A stretch of DNA of 64,000 nucleotides, from assembly GCA_964245825.1 (NCBI GenBank), contig CAXTNT010000008.1, forward strand, positions 1 to 64,000. Direction: 5' to 3'. The position numbers were made by a program, and so were the translations under genes. Below, in pieces: positions 8,570 through 15,217 of this stretch. Positions within the stretch are counted from its first letter, which is position 1. Every line of letters begins with the position of its first letter. The stretch comes from CAJCIY01 sp964245825. Lineage in GTDB: Bacteria; Actinomycetota; Actinomycetes; Mycobacteriales; CAJCIY01. Below the pieces are notes generated by a model. It saw only the letters and a program-made list of their open reading frames with translations. It did no database searches and was not told the DNA's origin.

Positions 8570-8573
8570 CCGG

Positions 8574-10010
8574 TCAGGTCAGCGCGGACATCACGTGCTT
8601 GAGCCGCGTGTAGTCCTCGAGGCCGTACACCGACAGGTCCTTGCCGTAGCCGGAGGACTTGACCCCGCCGTGCGGCATCTCCGCGACCAGCGGGAGGTGG
8701 CAGTTGACCCACACGCAGCCCGCGTCGATCGCACGGGTCGCGCGTAGGGCCCGGCCGTGGTCGCGGGTCCAGACGCTCGCCGCCAACCCGTACTCGACCC
8801 CGTTGGCGAGTGCCAGCGCCTCGTCCTCGGTACGGAACGGCTGCACGCCGACGACCGGCCCGAAAACCTCCTGCTGCACCAGCTCGTCGTCCTGGCGGAG
8901 TCCCGCCACCACGGTGGGGGCGAAGAAATAGCCGCGGTCGCCGTGCCGGGCCCCGCCCGCGACGACCTCGGCATGCGCCGGGACGCGCTCGAGGAAGCCG
9001 GTCACCCGCTCGAGCTGGGCGGCGCTGTTGAGCGGCCCGAGGTCGGCACCGGCCACATCCGGGCCACCGACCACCTGTGCGCCGGCCCGCTCGCGCAGCA
9101 GCGCGACCAGCTCGTCGTGCACGGCCGCGTCGACGAGCACGCGGGTGGCGGCGGTGCAGTCCTGGCCCGCGTTGAACCAGCCGCCGACACCGATGCCTTC
9201 CGCCGCGGCGTCGAGGTCGGCGTCGGCGAACACCACCGCCGGGGCCTTGCCGCCGAGCTCGAGGTGCACGCGCGCGAGGTTGCCGGCGGCGGCCGCCGCG
9301 ACCTCGCGGCCCGCCCGCACGCTGCCCGTGATCGCCACCATGGCCAGTCGCCGGTCGGCCACCAGCGCCCGGCCGGTCTCGCGCCCACCGCAGACGACGT
9401 TCAGCACGCCGTCGGGCAGGTGCTCGCCCATGATCTCGGCCATCCGCAGGGTGCTGGCCGGTGTCGTCTCGGCCGGCTTGAGCACCAGGGTGTTGCCCGC
9501 CGCCAGCGCCGGCGCCCACTTCCAGACGGCCATCATCATCGGGTAGTTCCACGGCGTGACGGCGCCGACCGCCCCGAGCGGCTCCCGGCGCACGTACGAG
9601 GTGAAGCCGGCCATGTACTCGCCGGCGGACCGTCCCTCCAGCAGCCGTGCGGCGCCGGCGAAGAACCGCACCTGGTCGAGCATCGGGGGGATCTCCTCGG
9701 ACGCGGTGAGCGCCGGCGGCTTCCCGGTGTCGCGGCACTCGATGGCCACGAGCTCGTCGGCGTGGTCCTCCAGCGCGTCCGCGATCCGCAGCAGCGCGCG
9801 CTGCCGCTCGCTCGGGGTGGTCTCGCGCCAGGTCTCGAACGCCGCGGTCGCGGCGCGCACCGCGTCGTCGACGTCGCCGTCGTCGGACTCCGGCGCGGTC
9901 GCGTACACCTCGCCGGTGCTGGGGTCGAGGACTTCGCGGGTACGACCGGCGCGGGCCGGGCCGGCGTGACCGCCGACGACGTTCTGCAGGGCTAGCAGGG
10001 ACTCGGGCAC
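8574..10010 (-). CDS. 4-aminobutyraldehyde dehydrogenase (aldehyde dehydrogenase family)
   Basis: This 478-residue NAD(P)-dependent aldehyde dehydrogenase is probably the gamma-aminobutyraldehyde dehydrogenase that turns the product of putrescine transamination into GABA. Catalytic Cys285 (GQDCTAATR), general base Glu251 (LELGGKAP), Asn155 in PWNYP and Lys178 in LKPAE are all present. The C-terminus (GLEDYTRLKHVMSAL) is typical of the aminobutyraldehyde/betaine aldehyde group. It is divergent from an Lrp-type regulator and a putrescine-type transaminase, which fits the pathway. Betaine aldehyde or another omega-amino aldehyde is an alternative substrate. It converges with the permease remnant, 4 bp beyond its stop. 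Confidence 0.85.
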   Translation of the reverse strand: MPESLLALQNVVGGHAGPARAGRTREVLDPSTGEVYATAPESDDGDVDDAVRAATAAFETWRETTPSERQRALLRIADALEDHADELVAIECRDTGKPPALTASEEIPPMLDQVRFFAGAARLLEGRSAGEYMAGFTSYVRREPLGAVGAVTPWNYPMMMAVWKWAPALAAGNTLVLKPAETTPASTLRMAEIMGEHLPDGVLNVVCGGRETGRALVADRRLAMVAITGSVRAGREVAAAAAGNLARVHLELGGKAPAVVFADADLDAAAEGIGVGGWFNAGQDCTAATRVLVDAAVHDELVALLRERAGAQVVGGPDVAGADLGPLNSAAQLERVTGFLERVPAHAEVVAGGARHGDRGYFFAPTVVAGLRQDDELVQQEVFGPVVGVQPFRTEDEALALANGVEYGLAASVWTRDHGRALRATRAIDAGCVWVNCHLPLVAEMPHGGVKSSGYGKDLSVYGLEDYTRLKHVMSALT

Positions 10011-10070
10011 GGGGGCTCCTCGGGCGATGGACGCGGCGCCGCCGATTTTCGCCGACCGGAGCTGTGGTCA

Positions 10071-10116
10071 CAAGCGGATCCGCCGTCAGACCTGCCGGAC
10101 ACGACGGATCCGCTTG
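10071..10116. promoter_or_regulatory. Paired palindromic operator between aldehyde dehydrogenase and lrp
   Basis: Two copies of a 12-bp element sit as a perfect inverted repeat: CAAGCGGATCCG at 10071-10082 and CGGATCCGCTTG at 10105-10116. The core CGGATCCG of each arm is itself palindromic. The arms are 34 bp apart centre to centre, close to three helical turns. The position in the 138-bp divergent gap fits binding by the adjacent Lrp/AsnC protein acting on both genes. An RNA hairpin of the lrp leader is a less likely reading. Confidence 0.6.
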
Positions 10117-10148
10117 CTCCGCGGCTCGGTCCCCGGCACCATGACCGG

Positions 10149-10655
10149 GTGTCCACCTCGACCACCCGCGTCCGCGGTCCGGCGCCGGTCGCCCGGCTCG
10201 CCGAGCCGCCGCTGCTGGACCACGCCAACAAGCTGATCCTCACCGAGCTGCAGCAGGACGGGCGCCGCTCCTACGCTGCCATCGCGGCCCGGGTGAAGCT
10301 GTCCGAGGCGGCGGTGCGGCAGCGGGTGGGGCGGATGCTCGAGGCCGGCGTGATGCAGATCGTCGCCGTCACCGACCCGCTGACACTCGGCTTCCACCGC
10401 CAGGCCATGATCGGAATCCGCGCCGCGGGTGACCTGCGCACCGTCGCCGACGGTCTGGCGGAACTCGCCGCCGTCGATTACGTGGTGCTGACCGCCGGAT
10501 CCTTCGACGTGCTCGCCGAGGTGGTCTGCGCGGACGACGACGACCTGCTGACCCTGCTCAACGAGCAGATCCGCGCGCTGCCGGGCGTGCAGTCCACCGA
10601 GACCTTCGTCTATCTGAAGCTGGTCAAGCAGACCTACGCCTGGGGTACCCGATGA
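10149..10655 (+). CDS. Lrp/AsnC-family transcriptional regulator
   Basis: This is a 168-residue feast/famine regulator. A winged helix-turn-helix covers about 22-70 (LDHANKLILTELQQDGRRSY, then AAIAARVKLSEAAVRQRVGRM), and a RAM ligand-binding domain fills about 85-165. Length and layout are normal. It is divergent from the aldehyde dehydrogenase gene and overlaps the next transaminase by 4 bp, so it most likely controls this amine-degradation cluster in response to an amino acid or amine. A paired palindrome upstream is a good candidate operator. The GTG start at 10149 is used. An ATG at 10141 is out of frame. Confidence 0.9.
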   Translation: MSTSTTRVRGPAPVARLAEPPLLDHANKLILTELQQDGRRSYAAIAARVKLSEAAVRQRVGRMLEAGVMQIVAVTDPLTLGFHRQAMIGIRAAGDLRTVADGLAELAAVDYVVLTAGSFDVLAEVVCADDDDLLTLLNEQIRALPGVQSTETFVYLKLVKQTYAWGTR

Positions 10656-12055
10656 CCGCGAGCACCGACGCCGTCCCCGAGCCTGCCGATCCCGAGCACG
10701 CCGCTCAGCAACAGGCCGCGCACAAGAACCTCTGGATGCACTTCACCCGGCTCAGCTCGTACGACCACGCCGAGGTGCCGGTGATCGTGCGTGGCCAGGG
10801 CCCGTACATCTGGGACAGCCACGGCAAGCGCTACCTCGACGGCCTCGCCGGCCTGTTCGTGGTCCAGGCCGGACACGGCCGCACCGAGCTGGCCGAGGCA
10901 GCGGGCAAGCAGGCGAGTGAGCTGGCCTTCTTCCCGCTGTGGTCGTACGCCCACCCGCAGGCCATCGCCCTCGCCGAGCGCCTCGCCGCACACGCGCCCG
11001 GCGACCTCAACCGGGTCTTCTTCACCACCGGCGGTGGGGAGGCGGTGGAGACCGCGTGGAAGCTGGCGCGGCACTACTTCCGGGCGACCGGCAGGCCGAA
11101 CAAGACCAAGGTCATCAGCCGGGCCGTGGCGTATCACGGGACCACCATGGGGGCGCTGTCGATCACGGGCATCCCCAGCGCACGGGCCCCGTTCGAACCG
11201 CTGGTGCCGGGTGCGTTCAAGGTGCCGAACACCAACTTCTACCGTGCCCCGGAGCACGGCGACGACCTCGAGGCGTTCGGACGCTGGGCGGCCGACAGCA
11301 TCGAGCGCCAGATCGAGTACGAGGGGGCGGACACCGTCGCAGCGGTGTTCCTCGAGCCGGTCCAGAACTCCGGCGGCTGCTTCCCACCGCCCCCCGGCTA
11401 TTTCGCGCGGGTACGGGAGATCTGCGACCGGCACGATGTGCTGCTGGTCTCCGACGAGGTGATCTGCGCCTTCGGCCGGCTGGGGGAGATGTTCGCGTGC
11501 AACCGCTACGGCTACGTCCCCGACATGATCACGTGCGCCAAAGGGATGACCTCGGGCTACTCGCCGATCGGCGCCATGATCGCCAGCGACCGGCTGGCCG
11601 AGCCGTTCCTGGTCGGTGACGCGTCGTTCTCCCACGGCTTCACCTTCGGCGGCCATCCGGTCTCGGCGGCGGTGGCCATGGCCAACCTGGACCTCTTCGA
11701 CGGCGAGGACCTGACCGGCCACGTACGCCGGCACGAAGCCGAGTTCCGGGCCACCCTCGAGCAGCTGCACGACCTGCCGATCGTCGGGGACATCCGCGGC
11801 GACGGCTTCTTCTACGGCATCGAGCTCGTCAAGGACAAGGTGACCAAGGAGACCTTCGACGCCGCCGAATCCGAGCGGCTGCTGCGGGGCTTCCTGTCCC
11901 GTGCGCTGTTCGACGCCGGGCTCTACTGCCGCGCCGACGACCGCGGGGATCCGGTGGTCCAGCTGGCCCCGCCGCTGACCTGCGGGCCGGCGCACTTCGC
12001 CGAGATGGAGGGCATTCTGCGCTCGGTGCTGACGGAGGCCTGGGGGCGGCTCTGA
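10652..12055 (+). CDS. Class III aminotransferase, putrescine/polyamine type
   Basis: This 467-residue PLP-dependent transaminase belongs to the group that includes putrescine-pyruvate aminotransferase (SpuC) and beta-alanine/omega-amino acid transaminases. Lys297 (TCAKGMTSGYSPIG) is the PLP lysine, Asp268 (VSDEVICAFGR) binds the pyridine nitrogen, and TTGGGEAVETAWK is the phosphate loop. The N-terminal NLWMHFTRLSSY motif is typical of the SpuC-like branch. With the divergent aldehyde dehydrogenase and gabT it would complete putrescine to GABA to succinate semialdehyde. It is translated from an ATGA overlap with the Lrp gene. The exact amine substrate cannot be told from sequence. Confidence 0.85.
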   Translation: MTASTDAVPEPADPEHAAQQQAAHKNLWMHFTRLSSYDHAEVPVIVRGQGPYIWDSHGKRYLDGLAGLFVVQAGHGRTELAEAAGKQASELAFFPLWSYAHPQAIALAERLAAHAPGDLNRVFFTTGGGEAVETAWKLARHYFRATGRPNKTKVISRAVAYHGTTMGALSITGIPSARAPFEPLVPGAFKVPNTNFYRAPEHGDDLEAFGRWAADSIERQIEYEGADTVAAVFLEPVQNSGGCFPPPPGYFARVREICDRHDVLLVSDEVICAFGRLGEMFACNRYGYVPDMITCAKGMTSGYSPIGAMIASDRLAEPFLVGDASFSHGFTFGGHPVSAAVAMANLDLFDGEDLTGHVRRHEAEFRATLEQLHDLPIVGDIRGDGFFYGIELVKDKVTKETFDAAESERLLRGFLSRALFDAGLYCRADDRGDPVVQLAPPLTCGPAHFAEMEGILRSVLTEAWGRL

Positions 12056-12065
12056 CCCCGCCGGG

Positions 12066-12138
12066 TGCCCTCGGTGCGATTCGAACGCACACTGTGCGGT
12101 GTTTGAGACCGCTCTCTCTGCCGTTGGAGTACGAGGGC
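12066..12138 (-). tRNA. tRNA-Leu(CAA) with a short variable loop
   Basis: A 73-nt cloverleaf folds cleanly. It has a 7-bp acceptor stem (GCCCTCG with CGAGGGC), a 3-bp D stem with a GG-containing loop and a 5-bp anticodon stem GCGGT/ACCGC. The loop CTCAAAC gives anticodon CAA at 12103-12105. A 5-nt variable loop, a T arm GTGCG-TTCGAAT-CGCAC and discriminator A73 follow. CCA is not encoded. Anticodon CAA reads the leucine codon UUG, yet bacterial leucine tRNAs normally have a long variable arm. The fold is class I, so charging by LeuRS is not assured. Confidence 0.88.
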
Positions 12139-12209
12139 CGGCCGCCGCACCCGTCGTGGTGGGACGCCGGGGCCACGGTAACGGCGTCGGCCATCCGCCG
12201 GCCCACCGA

Positions 12210-12215
12210 TAGGCT
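12210..12215 (+). promoter_or_regulatory. Candidate -10 box of pdtaR
   Basis: TAGGCT lies about 68 nt before the pdtaR GTG, giving a leader of about 60 nt. The leader carries a good GGAG ribosome binding site just before the start. The same hexamer is found upstream of uvrA. No strong -35 box is seen. Confidence 0.4.
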
Positions 12216-12282
12216 GCGCGAGCCCCGCGGCCGAGGTGCACGAACCGACAGCGGCCGCCGCCCGACCCCCCAGGAGCAGCCC

Positions 12283-12879
12283 GTGAGCCCCGACGTCGCC
12301 CGCCGGGTACTGATCGCCGAGGACGAGGCGCTGATCCGCCTCGACCTCAAGGAGATGCTCGAGGAAGAGGGGTACGACGTCTGCGGTGAGGCCGGCGACG
12401 GCGAGTCCGCCGTCCGGCTCGCCGGCGAGCTGCGCCCCGACCTGGTGATCCTGGACGTCAAGATGCCTGTCCTGGACGGCATCGCCGCCGCCGAGCAGAT
12501 CGCCGCGGGGCGCATTGCGCCGGTCGTGATCCTGACGGCGTTCAGCCAGCGCGAACTCGTCGAGCGGGCCCGCGACGCCGGCGCCATGGCGTACCTGGTC
12601 AAGCCCTTCCAGAAGAAGGACCTGCTGCCGTCCATCGAGATGGCCGTCAGTCGCTACGCCGAGCTGGTGGCGCTGGAGACCGAGGTCACCGACCTGCAGG
12701 GACGGCTGGAGGCTCGCAAGGTCATCGACCGCGCCAAGGGCGTCCTGCAGACCGAGCACGGCCTGACCGAGCCTGCCGCCTTCCGGTGGATCCAGAAGCA
12801 GGCAATGGACCAGCGCGCCGCCATGCGCACGATCGCCGAGGCTGTCCTGTCCGGCGAGCAGGTCCCGGACAGCGCCTGA
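12283..12879 (+). CDS. pdtaR: ANTAR-domain response regulator PdtaR
   Basis: This 198-residue response regulator binds RNA rather than DNA. Residues 8-120 are a receiver domain with acidic pocket Glu13/Asp14, phospho-acceptor Asp58 (VILDVKMP), a Thr in LTAF and Lys in VKPF. A coiled stretch follows, and an ANTAR domain fills about 130-190 (RKVIDRAKGVLQTEHGLTEP, then RWIQKQAMDQRAAM). PdtaR proteins bind paired hairpins in mRNA leaders and cause antitermination. The partner kinase PdtaS is not in the window. Position just before polA-rpsA matches M. tuberculosis Rv1626. The GTG start with CAGGAG before it is preferred over upstream in-frame codons. Confidence 0.93.
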   Translation: MSPDVARRVLIAEDEALIRLDLKEMLEEEGYDVCGEAGDGESAVRLAGELRPDLVILDVKMPVLDGIAAAEQIAAGRIAPVVILTAFSQRELVERARDAGAMAYLVKPFQKKDLLPSIEMAVSRYAELVALETEVTDLQGRLEARKVIDRAKGVLQTEHGLTEPAAFRWIQKQAMDQRAAMRTIAEAVLSGEQVPDSA

Positions 12880-12987
12880 GCAGGCGGCCGCCACGCCCGC
12901 AGAGGTCCCGTTACGGCAACAGCTCGGCGACAGGCGTGTTTCGCTTCTTCCGTTCCAGGGCCGTTCGGGCGTAGTTTTCCGGCCATC

Positions 12988-13007
12988 CCGGGCGGCACCA
13001 CGCCCGG
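12988..13007 (+). other. Small hairpin in the livJ leader
   Basis: CCGGGCG (12988-12994) and CGCCCGG (13001-13007) form a 7-bp stem with a 6-nt loop directly before the GGAAGGAG ribosome binding site of the substrate-binding protein gene. The role is unknown. It could tune translation or mRNA stability. Confidence 0.4.
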
Positions 13008-13029
13008 CGATCCGGAAGGAGCACCGCCT

Positions 13030-14244
13030 GTGCGCTCGCGTCCGCTCGTCGCTGTCGCCGCCCCTCTCCTGCTCGCCTCGCTGGCCCTCACGGCCTGCGG
13101 ATCCAAGAGCGAGTCGGGCAGCAAGCAGACCCACATCGTCAAGATCGGGCTCATCGCCCCGCTGAGCGGCTCGCTGTCCGCCCTCGGCCTGGGCATGAAG
13201 AACAGCGAGGCCCTGGCGATAAGCCAGGCCAACGCGGCCAAGAAGATCCCGGGCTGGACGATCCAGTTCGACCCGCAGGACGACCAGGAGATGCCGTCGG
13301 TCGGCCAGTCCGCGGCGACCGCCCTGGCCTCGGACAGCGCGGTCGCCGGCGTGGTCGGGACCCTGCAGTCCTCCATCGCGCTGCAGGCCGCGCCGGTGCT
13401 CAACTCAGCCAACATCGTCATGGTGTCGCCCGCCAACACCAACCCGAGCCTGACCCAGGGTCAGAACTACCTGACCAGTAAGAAGCGCGTGTTCAACAAC
13501 TACTTCCGCATCTGCACCACCGACGCCATCCAGGGTCCGTTCGCCGCGCAGTACGCGTTCAGCACCCTCGGCGTGAAGAGCGTCTACCTCGTGAACGACA
13601 AGCTGGTCTACGGCGAGGGCCTGACGGCCGCGTTCCAGAAGGAGTTCACGACGCTCGGAGGCAAGGTCGTCGGTACCGACCAGGTGTCCACCGGTCAGAC
13701 CGACTTCGGTGCGCTCGTGACCAAGGTGACCGCCGCCAAGCCGGCGCTGGTCTACTACGGCGGCCAGTATCCCGAGGGCGCGCCGTTCGCCAAGCAGCTG
13801 TTCGCCGGCGGTTTCCGCGGCTCGTTCATGGGTGGGGACGGCCTTGACGACCCGTCGTTCATCAAGACGCTCGGCACGGGCACGGCCAACGCGTACGCGA
13901 CCAACGTCGGGGCGGCCGTGCAGGACCTGCCGGCCGCGGCGAGCTACGTGACGGCCTACAACGCGGCGTACCCCAGCACGCCGTTCTCCGCGTACGGCCC
14001 GAACGCCTACGACGCCACCAACACCATCATCAACGCCCTCGCCACCGTCCTGCCGGGGAAGACCTCGGTCGACACCTCGGTCCGTCAGGCGGTCATCGCC
14101 GCGGTGGGACAGGAGAACTTCGCGGGGATCACCGGGCAGGTCTCCTTCGACCAGTACGGCGACACCAACAACAAGATCCTGACCATGTACAAGGTCACGG
14201 GCGGCGCGTTCACCAAGGAGAAGACCGGCACCTTCGCCGGCTGA
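13030..14244 (+). CDS. livJ: Branched-chain amino-acid ABC transporter, substrate-binding lipoprotein
   Basis: This 404-residue periplasmic-binding-protein type I lipoprotein has a signal peptide that ends in the lipobox LTAC, with lipidated Cys23. The mature part is a two-lobed LivJ-like receptor (KIGLIAPLSG at about 38, then MVSPANTNPSL and YGPNAYDATN). It would sit outside the membrane and deliver leucine, isoleucine, valine or a related amino acid to LivHM. A strong GGAAGGAG precedes the GTG start. It heads a five-gene liv operon. A perfect stem-loop after its stop probably lets it be made in excess over the membrane parts. Confidence 0.9.
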   Translation: MRSRPLVAVAAPLLLASLALTACGSKSESGSKQTHIVKIGLIAPLSGSLSALGLGMKNSEALAISQANAAKKIPGWTIQFDPQDDQEMPSVGQSAATALASDSAVAGVVGTLQSSIALQAAPVLNSANIVMVSPANTNPSLTQGQNYLTSKKRVFNNYFRICTTDAIQGPFAAQYAFSTLGVKSVYLVNDKLVYGEGLTAAFQKEFTTLGGKVVGTDQVSTGQTDFGALVTKVTAAKPALVYYGGQYPEGAPFAKQLFAGGFRGSFMGGDGLDDPSFIKTLGTGTANAYATNVGAAVQDLPAAASYVTAYNAAYPSTPFSAYGPNAYDATNTIINALATVLPGKTSVDTSVRQAVIAAVGQENFAGITGQVSFDQYGDTNNKILTMYKVTGGAFTKEKTGTFAG

Positions 14245-14258
14245 GCCTGGACCCTCTC

Positions 14259-14302
14259 CGGCGGGGACCGGTGGCCGCACGCTCGGTCGCCGGTCCCCGC
14301 CG
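14259..14302 (+). terminator. 13-bp stem-loop between livJ and livH
   Basis: Arms at 14259-14271 (CGGCGGGGACCGG) and 14290-14302 (CCGGTCCCCGCCG) pair perfectly across an 18-nt loop. There is no T-run, so it is likely a partial terminator or a 3'-end stabiliser that raises binding-protein mRNA above the rest of the operon. Confidence 0.65.
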
Positions 14303-14323
14303 CACGCCCCACCCGGAGGTCCG

Positions 14324-15217
14324 GTGAGCCAGTTCCTGCAGTACTTCGGTGACGGTCTCGCCCAGGGTGGGCTGTACGCCCTGATCGCCCTCGGCTACAC
14401 GATGGTCTACGGCGTCATCCAGCTGATCAACTTCGCGCACGGCGAGATCTTCATGGTCGGCGCCTTCGGCGGGGTCGCGTTGTACGACGTGCTTCCGTCG
14501 GGTCTCCCGGTCGGCATCGCCCTCGTGCTCGTGCTGATCGCGGCGATGTTCTCCTCGGTGGTCGTCGCCGTGCTGATGGAACGCTTCGCCTACCGACCGC
14601 TGCGCAACGCCCCGCGGCTGGCCCCGCTGATCACCGCGATCGGCGTGTCCACCGTGCTCCAGCAGCTCGTCCAGAAGTACTTCCCGCACTCCACCCAGCA
14701 CTCGTTCCCGAGCCTGTTCCCGGCCGGCACCATCGCGCACATCACGTACACCAAGGTGTTCACCTTCGTGCTGGCGCTGGTGTTCATGGTCTCGCTGCAG
14801 ATCTTCGTGTCCAGGACGCGGGCCGGGCGGGCGATGCGGGCGACGGCCCAGGATCCCGACACCGCGAAGATCATGGGCATCGACACCGACCGGATCATCG
14901 TGCTGACGTTCGTGCTCGGCGCCCTGCTGGCGGGCATCGCCGGCGTCTTCCAGGGCATGATCGCCAGTCAGGTCAGCTTCAACATGGGGTACGTCGCCGG
15001 GCTCAAGGCTTTCACGGCGGCGGTCCTCGGCGGTATCGGCAACATCGCCGGCGCGGTCCTCGGCGGGCTGACTCTCGGGGTCGTGGAGGCGCTCGCGACC
15101 GGCTACATCCCGCGCGGGTCTGCGTACAAGGATGTGTGGGCCTTCGTGGTCCTGATCATCGTGTTGCTGTTCCGACCGAGCGGCCTGCTCGGCGAGTCCG
15201 TCCGGAGCCGCTCGTGA
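14324..15217 (+). CDS. livH: Branched-chain amino-acid ABC transporter permease LivH
   Basis: This is a 297-residue integral membrane permease with about eight hydrophobic segments. It shows the family features near the N-terminus (GLYALIALGYTMVYGVIQLI, then NFAHGEIFMVGAF) and the cytoplasmic coupling loop around 160-185 (GRAMRATAQDPDTAKIMGI) that contacts the ATPases. It forms the channel with LivM. The GTG start is preceded by CCGGAGG. It overlaps livM by 4 bp. Confidence 0.93.
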   Translation: MSQFLQYFGDGLAQGGLYALIALGYTMVYGVIQLINFAHGEIFMVGAFGGVALYDVLPSGLPVGIALVLVLIAAMFSSVVVAVLMERFAYRPLRNAPRLAPLITAIGVSTVLQQLVQKYFPHSTQHSFPSLFPAGTIAHITYTKVFTFVLALVFMVSLQIFVSRTRAGRAMRATAQDPDTAKIMGIDTDRIIVLTFVLGALLAGIAGVFQGMIASQVSFNMGYVAGLKAFTAAVLGGIGNIAGAVLGGLTLGVVEALATGYIPRGSAYKDVWAFVVLIIVLLFRPSGLLGESVRSRS

